Notes: generated from the sequence alone by a model not told the origin. 11,078 nucleotides of DNA from an uncultured Hyphomicrobiales bacterium (GCA_905479595.1 CAJQND010000209.1:1-11078); one strand, 5' to 3'; positions 1-7,124 are shown, counted from the stretch's first letter. Program-made: numbers and translations.

Positions 1-62
1 AAGAAGTGGTACGGCTTGCCGCCCAGCACGGGGTCAACTTCCTGCCTCCACCAGGTGCGTAG
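1..62 (+). CDS. 3' end of an unidentified protein, possibly a cupin
   Basis: An open frame enters from the left edge and ends at TAG 60-62. The visible tail is EVVRLAAQHGVNFLPPPGA. A helix with an Ala-Ala-x-His-Gly pattern followed by Phe-Leu-Pro-Pro is a C-terminal ending I associate with small cupin-domain proteins that sit beside aromatic catabolism genes, but nineteen residues cannot establish a family. Its stop lies only two bases from the stop of the convergent monooxygenase gene, leaving no room for a terminator between them. The reading frame is supported by sensible amino-acid content rather than by length, so the call could be a chance frame. Confidence 0.45.
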   Translation, partial: EVVRLAAQHGVNFLPPPGA

Positions 63-64
63 AG

Positions 65-1312
65 CTATTTGTTTACTTGGTCTTTTTCAAAACCGGCGAG
101 AGACGAGTAGCCTTTAACAATGGCCTCCAGTTCATCGTGACTTGCGATGGCGTGGAGGTCATCAAAGCCGTCCGGTGCACGCGCCTCGACAACGTCGATC
201 ACCCGCTCTGGTCCGCCACCGCGATTTTGTTGGACGATCTCAGTGGTCACCGGCAAACGCTCGGCTTCATAGGCTTTAAGTGCATCTTCAATGGAAGCAC
301 CAGAAGCTAAAATGTCAGCTAAAGCGCGGGCGTCAAGTATAGCCTGGCTCGCTCCGTTAGACCCCACCGGATACATCGGGTGTGCCGCATCGCCCAATAA
401 AGTGATGCGCCCGAAAGTCCATTGCGGTAGCGGATTGCGGTCGCACATGGGGTATTCGAAAAATTCCGGTGTGGATTTGATGAGTTTTACCGGATCAAAC
501 ACATCAAGATGGAAAAGGCCTTCCACGTGAGGTAACAACTCGGAAAGCTTACCGGCGCGGTTCCAGTCTTCGCGGTTTGGTGGCGGGGAGGTGCCATCGC
601 CAAGCTTCACCGCCACGGCCCAATTTAGCAGCTGGGTGTTTGAATCTTCGGTCTCGTTTGAAATTGGATAGAACACAAACTTTGCCGCCATGCCACCAGC
701 GATAATCATATCGCGCCCACTCAGCACTGGCGGTCCTTCCACTGCGCCACGCCAAAGCATAATGCCATTCCATGCTGGCGGGCCCTGGTCGGGATAATAA
801 TGCGCACGAACAATGGAGTGGATGCCATCTGCCGCAATCAAAAGGTCGGCACGCACGGTGCGTGTCTCCTCGCTGCCTTCGCGCAATTTGAACGTGGCGG
901 TTACGCCATCGGCAGTATCTTCAAAACTGACCAATTGGTGGCCAGTATGAATGTTAGCGTCACCAATGCGCTCGCGTGCCGCATCATGCAGCACCCCTTG
1001 CAGCTTTCCCCGGTGGATGGAGAATTGCGGCACATCATAACCTGCATCCACACCGCGCGGTTCACGCCATACCGTCTGGCCGAAACGGTTGGCGTAGATC
1101 AACTCGCGAGTGCGTATAGCTACTCGGTCAAGCTCCTCCAGCAAGCCAAGCTCTGCAAGCTCCTTGATGGCGTGGGGCAGGGTGTTTATGCCAACGCCAA
1201 GCTCGGTAATCTGGCGCGATTGCTCAAAAACCTCACAATCAATGCCGACCCGATGCAGGCTAAGTGCAGTGGCAAATCCGCCAACGCCGCCGCCGATGAT
1301 AAGTGCTTTCAT
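65..1312 (-). CDS. FAD-dependent monooxygenase, PhzS / aromatic hydroxylase type
   Basis: This is a class A flavoprotein hydroxylase, expected to use NAD(P)H and O2 to hydroxylate an aromatic or heteroaromatic acid in the cytoplasm. The 415 residues match the usual family length. Visible motifs are the N-terminal Rossmann FAD site GGGVGG at residues 7-12, the DG motif (LLIAADGIHSIVR, about 157-169), and the GD motif (LLGDAAHPMYPVGSNGASQA, about 305-324), which binds the FAD ribityl chain. The tail with PERVIDVVEARAPDGF (about 368-383) resembles proteins annotated as flavin-dependent oxidoreductase near PhzS, more than salicylate hydroxylases. The start is firm: a perfect AAGGAGG Shine-Dalgarno sequence (minus strand, 1317-1323) precedes ATG. 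It is the last gene of the leftward operon, 17 bases after the dioxygenase stop. In context it may make or modify the ring-cleavage substrate; the actual substrate is unknown. Confidence 0.9.
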   Translation of the reverse strand: MKALIIGGGVGGFATALSLHRVGIDCEVFEQSRQITELGVGINTLPHAIKELAELGLLEELDRVAIRTRELIYANRFGQTVWREPRGVDAGYDVPQFSIHRGKLQGVLHDAARERIGDANIHTGHQLVSFEDTADGVTATFKLREGSEETRTVRADLLIAADGIHSIVRAHYYPDQGPPAWNGIMLWRGAVEGPPVLSGRDMIIAGGMAAKFVFYPISNETEDSNTQLLNWAVAVKLGDGTSPPPNREDWNRAGKLSELLPHVEGLFHLDVFDPVKLIKSTPEFFEYPMCDRNPLPQWTFGRITLLGDAAHPMYPVGSNGASQAILDARALADILASGASIEDALKAYEAERLPVTTEIVQQNRGGGPERVIDVVEARAPDGFDDLHAIASHDELEAIVKGYSSLAGFEKDQVNK

Positions 1313-1329
1313 AGAGCCTCCTTACGCGC

Positions 1330-1887
1330 TCAAATATCTGCCCAGCCTGCTGGTGGTTTGCCCTTACCAGGATGTAGTGCCTTGCAGTCAGGGCAGGTGC
1401 GGGCTTCCTCGCTGCCGTAGAAGGCTTCATAAAGCGGAGGCAGATCGGCAACGATGTCTTTTAGTTCAACCTCTACCCGGTGAACCAGCCCGCCGCATTC
1501 AAAACAGAACCATTCAAACCCGTCCAACATGCCAGAATGGCGGTTGCCTTCAACGACCAGACCAATGGAACCTTCTTGCGGCCGTTGTGGAGAATGGCGT
1601 GCGTGAGGCGGCAGCATGAATACCTCGCCCTCGCGGATTGGAACATCAAAAATCGTTCCATTCTCAGCGATCTTGAGAACCATATCTCCGCGCAATTGAT
1701 AAAAGAATTCTTCTACCGGGTCGTCATGAAAATCGACCCGGGTATTGGGTCCGCCGACAATCATCACGATCATGTTGGTTTTGGTATCAAAAAGCTGCTT
1801 GTTGCCAACCGGGGGTTTGAGCAGATGCTCGTTTTCTCCAATCCAGCGTTGGAAATCGAATGGTTTGAAACGCGTGTGCAAATTCAT
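1330..1887 (-). CDS. nbaC: 3-hydroxyanthranilate 3,4-dioxygenase
   Basis: A cupin-fold extradiol dioxygenase that opens the ring of 3-hydroxyanthranilate to 2-amino-3-carboxymuconate semialdehyde, which closes spontaneously to quinolinate unless enzymes remove it. Compared with the characterised Cupriavidus metallidurans enzyme, every functional residue appears at a constant +3 offset: catalytic iron ligands His54, Glu60 and His98; substrate-binding Arg50, Arg102 and Glu113; and the second, rubredoxin-like iron site Cys128, Cys131, Cys165, Cys168. The length (185 residues) is right for the bacterial class. A strong SD (GGGAGG, minus strand 1896-1901) lies eight bases before ATG. It sits between the aspartate dehydrogenase-like and flavin monooxygenase genes in one leftward operon. 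The gene is named nbaC in the 2-nitrobenzoate pathway and haaO elsewhere. No kynurenine-pathway, ACMS decarboxylase or NAD-biosynthesis gene is visible, so a catabolic role or a substrate analogue is likely. Confidence 0.92.
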   Translation of the reverse strand: MNLHTRFKPFDFQRWIGENEHLLKPPVGNKQLFDTKTNMIVMIVGGPNTRVDFHDDPVEEFFYQLRGDMVLKIAENGTIFDVPIREGEVFMLPPHARHSPQRPQEGSIGLVVEGNRHSGMLDGFEWFCFECGGLVHRVEVELKDIVADLPPLYEAFYGSEEARTCPDCKALHPGKGKPPAGWADI

Positions 1888-1951
1888 GGCATTGGCCTCC
1901 CGTTATTGTTTCCCTTTCGGGTCTTTGGGAGAAATCATGCCCGGAAACGGC

Positions 1952-2773
1952 TTAAACCACAACCGGGTCAAGCTTGCGCTCAACCGCCCTCACAATGCTC
2001 ATGGCAGCAAGGGCTGATGAGCGGGGGTTGTCTGGTAGAGGGTTACCCTTGATCTGCAATTTGAACTTGCCAAATTCGCCGAAGGCTTCAATCTCGTGAA
2101 TATTACCGGAAATTTCTGGGTCGGCGATAAGCTCGACACGGGTTTCATCAAGTCCTAATCCTGCAAGTGCGATGGTCGCCGCCACGTTGGCGTTCTTGGG
2201 GTATTTCAACGCGGCATCGCGGGCGGAGCCAGTAAAATGGGTGGTTGCGCTGGTGAGCGCAGAAAGATCGATTACACCTTCTGCGGCTGACCCTTGCCAG
2301 CCCGATGGCGGTTTGCGTCCGGTGTATGTGACCTGTTTCAAACCGCCCGTGCGAGCTGCTGAAAGGGCATCAATGCCGCCGACCGCGCCAGAGAGTAAAG
2401 TCAACTGTGCTCCATTTCGCCGGGCAGCGTCTTCAAGAGTCCCGGCAAGTGCGTTATCTGCCATTGCACCGGTTGAGACGGTGAATACGTCGATGCCGCG
2501 ATTAAGGAGTTCCGGACCGTGTTGGGCAAGCGCTCCATGGCCCGCACAATCGATTGCCAAATCGATGTCGTCTGGAAGTGCGCCCACATTTGTATACACC
2601 GTACAACCATCGCCCAATGCAGCACGGGCCTGTTCTTCGCGGCCCTCCCGGCACAGGGCAGAGCTTACGTGCGCTCCGGTCATTTTACGAAGTTTGGTGA
2701 AAGCATATTGTCCGATCGCGCCGTAGCCGATTATCACGATGTTAAGCACGCTTTGTTTCCTGGTATTTGACAT
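1952..2773 (-). CDS. L-aspartate dehydrogenase family protein (DUF108 / NadX-like)
   Basis: An NAD(P)-dependent amino-acid dehydrogenase-type protein of 273 residues. The N-terminal Rossmann fold shows GYGAIG at residues 16-21. The C-terminal domain carries family signatures: SGAVGGIDAL (128-137), GRKPP (152-156), YPKNANVAATIALAGLG (191-207), and SGNIHEIEAFGEFG (222-235), where His226 is the likely catalytic histidine. The frame stays open to an ATG at 2911, but I place the start at ATG 2771-2773. It gives the normal family length, puts the Rossmann motif where expected, has an AGGA (2785-2788) upstream, and leaves the divergent promoter region free of coding. The family makes oxaloacetate or iminoaspartate from aspartate, often for NAD synthesis. 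Here, first in an operon with a ring-cleavage dioxygenase, it more plausibly acts on an amino-dicarboxylate formed after ring opening. That reassignment is inference. Confidence 0.85.
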   Translation of the reverse strand: MSNTRKQSVLNIVIIGYGAIGQYAFTKLRKMTGAHVSSALCREGREEQARAALGDGCTVYTNVGALPDDIDLAIDCAGHGALAQHGPELLNRGIDVFTVSTGAMADNALAGTLEDAARRNGAQLTLLSGAVGGIDALSAARTGGLKQVTYTGRKPPSGWQGSAAEGVIDLSALTSATTHFTGSARDAALKYPKNANVAATIALAGLGLDETRVELIADPEISGNIHEIEAFGEFGKFKLQIKGNPLPDNPRSSALAAMSIVRAVERKLDPVVV

Positions 2774-2843
2774 TTCGGGTTTATTCCTGCTTGCGGCCAT
2801 TCTATTTTGATTTGGTGGGAAAACACCAACTGAAAGCCTATCC
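2774..2843. promoter_or_regulatory. Divergent promoter region with inverted-repeat operator candidate
   Basis: Seventy bases separate the starts of two divergent operons. Within them, TTGGTGGGAAAACACCAA (2812-2829) is a perfect six-base inverted repeat (TTGGTG / CACCAA) around a six-base spacer, a size typical of a dimeric regulator site. On the minus strand TAGAAT (2799-2804) is a good -10 candidate. The left arm of the repeat on that strand, TTGGTG, could serve as a -35 at a long spacing of 19, so a bound regulator would cover the promoter. TGGT/ACCA half-sites recall GntR-family operators, but no regulator gene is in the window, so the family assignment is only a suggestion. The rightward promoter is not clear. 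Confidence 0.45.
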
Positions 2844-4961
2844 TTGCCAAAACCCAAACCAAATGTCCGGCGCGAAGACCAACGGTTGATCATTGGCAAA
2901 GGCGTGTTCACCGATGATGTACCACTTCCCGGCGCGTTGCATGTGGCCTTTGTGCGAAGCTCGATGGCGCATGGGAAACTGCTATCGGTTGATGTTGAAA
3001 ATGCATGCCAGGTGCCGGGGGTGGTTGCAGTCTATAGCGGCGCGGATGTGGCTGGTCTTGGCGTTCTCTCGGTCAATAAGATATTGTCGCAAGTGCGCGA
3101 GCAACCCTTTCCAATACTTGCTCAAGGACAAGTTATGGCTGTGGGCCAACCAATTGTGGCGGTTGTCGCGGAAGCCGCGAAAGCCGCATTGGATGCCAGT
3201 GAGTTGGTGGTGATTGATGTAGAAGAAGAACAGCCCGAACTGTTTAACCCCAGCGCCGGAAATGCGGCGGCATTTGAGCAATGGCAGCAGGGGGATGTGG
3301 ATGCGGCATTTGCCAACGCTGCTCATATCGTGCGCGCTAGTATCCAGCATCCGCGTCTTGCTCCATCGCCAATGGAGCCGAGGGCAATCGCGGCTGATTT
3401 TGATGATGAAACTGATCAACTCACCATATGGCTTGCTTCCCAGACACCTCATCGTGCGCGCACAGAGCTGGCGCGCATCTTAGACATCGAAGAAGAAAAC
3501 CTGCGCGTGATTGCCCCTGATGTTGGTGGGGCATTTGGCATGAAAGCCTCCCTTTATCCCGAAGATGTTCTGGTGGCCTGGGCTTCCGTAAAACTAAAAC
3601 GCCCGGTGCGTTGGAATGCAACCCGAAGTGAAGATATGCTGGCAGCGACCCATGGGCGTGGCGCTTTCTCGCGAGGCGAATTAGCATTGGATAGAAATGG
3701 GAAATTTCTTGGGCTACGAGCCGAGATTGCCTGTCCGCTTGGTCATTGGTTGCCAAACAGTGCGATTATTCCGGCATGGAATGCTGCGCGCATCTTGCCC
3801 GGGCCTTACAGCATTGAGACTGCTGCTATCTCCACCAAAGCGTTCCTCACCAACACCGCGCCGGTAGGTATTTATCGCGGTGCGGGGCGGCCAGAGGCGG
3901 CCATGCTTATGGAACGCCTTGTGGAAGAAGCCGCCTGTTGTGCCGGGATTGATCCAGTTGATATTCGCCTGCGCAATTTCGTTTCCGCAAATCAAATGCC
4001 TCATACAGGCCCAACAGGAACGGTTTTGGATTCGGGCGACTACGCGAAGGCGATGGACCAACTTACCGGGAGCAAAAGCTACCAGATGTTGATCGACGCA
4101 TGTGAAGATTTGCGGCGCGCCGGAAAGACTGCCGCTGTCGGCATTGCCGCATTCGTTGAACCCTGCGGCAAAGGTTGGGAGAGTGCCCGAGTGCAGGTGC
4201 GCGCTGATGGGCATATCGTTGCCATGAGTGGTTCCAGCACCCAGGGGCAGGGCCGTGAGACCGCATACGCAACAATCGTCGCCGATGTGTTTGAGATCCC
4301 TGCCGAACAGGTTACCGTGCTTTGCGGTGATACGGAAACCTGCCCGCCGGGCATTGGCGCATTGGCAAGCCGCAGCACGGCAATTGGAGCCAGTGCAATC
4401 TTGCAAGCTGCACGTCAAGCGAAAGAAGGCAGCCTCTCAGATGTTTCTGTCGTCTATGAAGCTGAAGGAGAAGCGTGGGGATTTGGCTGTTATGCGGCAT
4501 TGGTCACAGTTGATTTGGAAACTGGCCAGTTGCAGATAGAGAAGATGTTGTGCCTTGATGATGCCGGAACCATCGTCGACCCAATACTGGTTGAGGGTCA
4601 GTTGACCGGGGGTATTGCCCAGGGTCTCGGTGAAGCCCTGTTGGAGAACATTGTCTATGATGACTATGGCCAGCTCGTTACAGGCTCACTTAGCGATTAT
4701 GCCTTGCCGCGCGCTGCTGACATGCCAGAGATTGACTTCTTATCTATGGAGACACCTTCTCCCTTCAACCTGCTTGGTGCTAAAGGTGTTGGTGAGGCGG
4801 GCACGATTGGTGCACCGGTGGCTATTCTCAATGCAACGTATAATGCGCTTGCACAATACGGTGTGGACGCTTTGAATATGCCGTTGACGGGTGAAAAAAT
4901 CTGGCGGGCGATCAACGCCGCCAAAAACGGGAAACCGGGCGATGAAATACAAGAAAAATGA
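2844..4961 (+). CDS. Molybdenum hydroxylase large subunit (xanthine dehydrogenase / CoxL family), shortened
   Basis: The molybdopterin-binding catalytic subunit of a xanthine-oxidase-family hydroxylase, which inserts water-derived oxygen at an electron-poor carbon, often of an N-heterocycle. The start is TTG, the only reasonable start after an in-frame stop at 2808-2810, and it gives a normal N-terminus (EDQRLIIGKGVFTDDVPLPG). Cofactor-site motifs are present: GGAFG at 228-232, YRGAGR at 344-349 (form II type, not the AYRCSFR of true CO dehydrogenase), QGQG at 467-470, and the catalytic glutamate Glu651 in GVGEAGTIGAP. At 705 residues it is shorter than the usual 760-800. The gap lies near residues 525-535, where roughly 55 residues normally found between STAIGAS and the FGCYAALVTVD region are missing without a frame break. 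The FAD and [2Fe-2S] partner subunits are not adjacent. It overlaps the following aldolase gene by 20 bases. Confidence 0.88.
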   Translation: MPKPKPNVRREDQRLIIGKGVFTDDVPLPGALHVAFVRSSMAHGKLLSVDVENACQVPGVVAVYSGADVAGLGVLSVNKILSQVREQPFPILAQGQVMAVGQPIVAVVAEAAKAALDASELVVIDVEEEQPELFNPSAGNAAAFEQWQQGDVDAAFANAAHIVRASIQHPRLAPSPMEPRAIAADFDDETDQLTIWLASQTPHRARTELARILDIEEENLRVIAPDVGGAFGMKASLYPEDVLVAWASVKLKRPVRWNATRSEDMLAATHGRGAFSRGELALDRNGKFLGLRAEIACPLGHWLPNSAIIPAWNAARILPGPYSIETAAISTKAFLTNTAPVGIYRGAGRPEAAMLMERLVEEAACCAGIDPVDIRLRNFVSANQMPHTGPTGTVLDSGDYAKAMDQLTGSKSYQMLIDACEDLRRAGKTAAVGIAAFVEPCGKGWESARVQVRADGHIVAMSGSSTQGQGRETAYATIVADVFEIPAEQVTVLCGDTETCPPGIGALASRSTAIGASAILQAARQAKEGSLSDVSVVYEAEGEAWGFGCYAALVTVDLETGQLQIEKMLCLDDAGTIVDPILVEGQLTGGIAQGLGEALLENIVYDDYGQLVTGSLSDYALPRAADMPEIDFLSMETPSPFNLLGAKGVGEAGTIGAPVAILNATYNALAQYGVDALNMPLTGEKIWRAINAAKNGKPGDEIQEK

Positions 4962-5892
4962 AGCTAAGGAATATTCGCGCGAGCACATGCGTGGCATATG
5001 GGCTGCTGCATTGAACCCCATGTTGTCAGATTTTTCTATTGATGAGGCTGGCATGCGCGCCAACATCAAACATTGGGTGGAAGATCTTGGTATTGAAGGT
5101 CTCTTTATTGCTGGCAAACAGGGCGAATATTTCTCGCTCTCCCTTGAAGAGCGTAAGCGCAATTTTAACATCGCGGTAGATGCCTGCAACGGCAAGGCAG
5201 GCACGATCATGTCGTGTTCAGATCAGAATTTTGACACGGTCCTCGACCTGGCGCGTCATGCGCAGGATGCCGGGGCCGATTATATTGTGGTGCATGCGCC
5301 CATGCTGCATTTCATCACCGATAGGGATGATACGATTTATGCTTACTACAAGGCAATTTGCGACAAAGTTGATATTGGCATTGCCATGTGGAGCCACCCG
5401 GATTCTGGCTACCTGATGAGCCCACAATTGTGCGCGCGCGTTGCTGAATTACCCAACATCATGGCGATTAAGTATTCTGTACCCCGCAAGATGTATGCCG
5501 AACTGACCGAGCTCGCTGGCGATAAGCTCTTGGTCTCCACGGCCTCAGAGGATGAATGGTTCGACAATATTGTCGAGCTTGGCTGGCAGCTTTATCTATG
5601 TTCCTCGCCGCCCTATCTTCTGCAAACTAAGACTGACCGACGCATGCATGAATATACCCAGCTGGCTTTTGACGGGAAAATTGAAAAGGCGCGTGCTGTG
5701 CGCGACAGTTTAGAGCCGGTCCGTACCGCGTTAAAATCCACCCGTCCTGGTGGTAAACCACAAGCCCACCAGAAGTATTGGCAAGAATTGCTCGGTCAGG
5801 CCGGTGGCCCCGTGCGCCCGCCACTGCTGCAATTGACAAATGAGGAAAAGGCCGCAACGAAGGCAGCTTTCGAGGCATGCGGGCTTGAATGA
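4942..5892 (+). CDS. Dihydrodipicolinate synthase family aldolase/lyase, not DapA
   Basis: A class I (Schiff-base) TIM-barrel enzyme of the DapA/NAL superfamily, which joins or splits pyruvate-type ketoacids. The 316-residue protein keeps the fold hallmarks: GIEGLFIAG-x-x-GE at about 50-62, SLEER (67-71), and the Schiff-base lysine Lys177 in PNIMAIKYS. It differs from true DapA at the substrate site. The usual GTTGE reads GKQGE (58-62), and the usual YNVPGRTG stretch reads MWSHPDSG (149-156), so the catalytic tyrosine and the carboxylate-binding arginine seem absent. Lysine biosynthesis is therefore unlikely; a hydratase-aldolase or decarboxylating step in the catabolic pathway fits better. 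ATG 4942 overlaps the Mo-subunit gene by 20 bases, suggesting coupling. A GTG at 4891 would extend the protein into a sequence unlike the family, and ATG 4987 with a distant TAAGGA is a possible shorter start. Confidence 0.85.
   Translation: MKYKKNEAKEYSREHMRGIWAAALNPMLSDFSIDEAGMRANIKHWVEDLGIEGLFIAGKQGEYFSLSLEERKRNFNIAVDACNGKAGTIMSCSDQNFDTVLDLARHAQDAGADYIVVHAPMLHFITDRDDTIYAYYKAICDKVDIGIAMWSHPDSGYLMSPQLCARVAELPNIMAIKYSVPRKMYAELTELAGDKLLVSTASEDEWFDNIVELGWQLYLCSSPPYLLQTKTDRRMHEYTQLAFDGKIEKARAVRDSLEPVRTALKSTRPGGKPQAHQKYWQELLGQAGGPVRPPLLQLTNEEKAATKAAFEACGLE
5872..5887 (+). promoter_or_regulatory. Ribosome-binding site setting a TTG start for the VOC gene
   Basis: GAGG at 5872-5875 lies nine bases before TTG 5885-5887, inside the last codons of the aldolase gene. 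This TTG gives a protein beginning just before the first VOC beta strand. The in-frame ATG at 5840 would add fifteen basic, non-family residues encoded entirely inside the upstream gene. Confidence 0.55.
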
Positions 5893-6268
5893 GACGCTAA
5901 ATATCAGCGGCCAGATCACCTGGGTCTATACCCGCGACTTGGAACGTACATGCCGCTTTTATGGGGAAATACTCGGTTTTGAACTTGTACGAAATGAGGG
6001 GACTGCCCGAATATTCAAATCCAGTGATGCAAGCTACATTGGCGTCTGCTTGGCCTTCGAAGACCGGGTGGTTGAGCCAGCTGGCGGTATGATCACACTT
6101 GTCACTGACGACGTTGATGGTTGGTATGCAAGATTACAAGAAAATGGTGCAGATTTACGCGGGTCCCCGGAAGTGCTTGATGAATTTAAAATTTATTCGT
6201 TTTTTGCCCGCGATCCCAATGGTTATGTCATTGAGTTTCAACAATTTTTAACACCTAACAACACATAG
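5885..6268 (+). CDS. VOC (glyoxalase/bleomycin-resistance fold) protein
   Basis: A single VOC module of 127 residues when started at TTG 5885, overlapping the aldolase stop by eight bases. The two babbb halves are visible: ITWVYTRDLERTCRFYGEILGF opens the first (about 11-32) and GGMITLVTDDVDGWYARLQENGADL the second (about 67-91). The sequence ends in the typical DPNGYVIEFQQF (110-121), where Glu118 is a usual metal ligand. The first ligand position, normally His in the opening strand, appears to be Trp13 or another residue, so metal binding may be altered or need a dimer partner. VOC proteins include isomerases, lyases and ring-cleaving dioxygenases. In this operon an isomerase or lyase working on a ring-cleavage intermediate is plausible but not demonstrated. 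An annotated start at ATG 5840 is the alternative. Confidence 0.8.
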   Translation: MNETLNISGQITWVYTRDLERTCRFYGEILGFELVRNEGTARIFKSSDASYIGVCLAFEDRVVEPAGGMITLVTDDVDGWYARLQENGADLRGSPEVLDEFKIYSFFARDPNGYVIEFQQFLTPNNT

Positions 6269-6285
6269 ACAAATGAGGAACAGGA

Positions 6286-7074
6286 ATGGATGGAATGTTA
6301 AACCGCGTCGCATTGGTGACGGGCGCTGGTAGCGCTGGTGGTATAGGTTTCGCCTGTGCTAAGGCACTTCTGGAACAAGGGGTTAAGGTCGCGATCACGT
6401 CCACCACCGACCGCATCCAAGACCGATTAACTGAACTTGGTGCCGAAGAGGGAATGGCCTTTGCAAGCTTTGCCGATCTCACCGATAGCCAACAAGTGGA
6501 CCGTCTGGTGAATGAAGCGGAGGCAGCTCTCGGACCCATTGATATTGTGGTCAATAATGCGGGCATGGTGCAGACCGGTTTCGATGAACCGTCACAATTG
6601 ACACAGGATATTTCTGATGCCGAGTGGCAGCGTGGTATCGACATCAATCTGACCAATGTATTCCTGGTAACACGCCGGGTTTTGCCCGGCATGATTTCGC
6701 GGCGCTATGGCCGAATTGTCAATATGTCATCGGTAACTGGCCCCGTCGTTTCCAATCCCAAAGGTACCATCTATTCTGCTGCCAAGGCTGGCATACTTGG
6801 CATGACACGGGCGCAGGCAATCGAGGTTGCAGAATACAATATCACGGTGAATGCCATTGGGCCCGGTTGGATCGAGACACCTTCATCGAGCCCCGAGGAA
6901 ATAACCGCCGGAGTGAACACTCCGGCAAAACGCACCGGCAGACCTGACGAAATTGCCTCCGTTGCTGCCTTCCTGGCAAGCGAAGGCGCGAGTTACCTGA
7001 CCGGTCAGTTGATCGTGGTCGATGGCGGCAATACAATCCAGGAGTATAAAGGTCCAAGTGAGGGATATTACTGA
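6286..7074 (+). CDS. SDR-family NAD(P)-dependent oxidoreductase
   Basis: A classical short-chain dehydrogenase/reductase of 262 residues, cytoplasmic, oxidising or reducing a hydroxyl/keto group. Visible elements are the cofactor loop TGAGSAGGIG (12-21, two residues longer than the common TGxxxGIG), NNAG (90-93), and the catalytic tetrad Asn121, Ser149, Tyr163 and Lys167 (YSAAK). The C-terminal FLASEGASYLTGQLIVVDGG signature is present as well. The residue after beta-2 is Ser/Thr (AITSTTDR) rather than Asp, which weakens a prediction of NAD over NADP. The start is well supported: GAGGA at 6275-6279 is six bases before ATG, although ATG 6295 is a second option. It follows the VOC gene by 17 bases in the same operon. 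A dehydrogenation of a hydroxy-acid intermediate is the natural role, but the substrate is unknown. Confidence 0.9.
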   Translation: MDGMLNRVALVTGAGSAGGIGFACAKALLEQGVKVAITSTTDRIQDRLTELGAEEGMAFASFADLTDSQQVDRLVNEAEAALGPIDIVVNNAGMVQTGFDEPSQLTQDISDAEWQRGIDINLTNVFLVTRRVLPGMISRRYGRIVNMSSVTGPVVSNPKGTIYSAAKAGILGMTRAQAIEVAEYNITVNAIGPGWIETPSSSPEEITAGVNTPAKRTGRPDEIASVAAFLASEGASYLTGQLIVVDGGNTIQEYKGPSEGYY

Positions 7075-7124
7075 CCAAGGCCAAGCCCGACTATTGGGGT
7101 GAAAACATAAAACCATAAGATATT

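Noticed and set aside
800..1420. Long plus-strand frame (206 codons) over the monooxygenase and dioxygenase genes
   Set aside because: Opposite to genes with clear family motifs and strong ribosome sites; the translated sequence has no recognisable domain.
1480..2052. Plus-strand frame of 190 codons over the dioxygenase gene and the end of the aspartate dehydrogenase-like gene
   Set aside because: Antisense shadow crossing two genes, with no domain pattern.
2172..2726. Plus-strand frame of 184 codons inside the aspartate dehydrogenase-like gene
   Set aside because: Ala/Ser/Pro-rich antisense shadow of a confidently identified gene.
2774..2911. Extension of the aspartate dehydrogenase-like protein to ATG 2911 or ATG 2800
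   Set aside because: The extension would overlap the Mo-subunit gene and cover the promoter region, and the added residues do not look like the family. ATG 2773 gives the normal length.
3714..4418. Minus-strand frame of 234 codons inside the Mo hydroxylase gene
   Set aside because: Cysteine- and arginine-rich shadow frame with no motif; the plus-strand gene is conserved throughout this stretch.
2844..4961. Aerobic CO dehydrogenase large subunit
   Set aside because: The active-site loop reads YRGAGR rather than the AYRCSFR of form I CoxL, so CO oxidation is not supported.
4942..5892. Lysine-biosynthesis dihydrodipicolinate synthase (dapA)
   Set aside because: The Schiff-base lysine is present, but the threonine pair, tyrosine and arginine that define DapA are replaced, and the context is catabolic.
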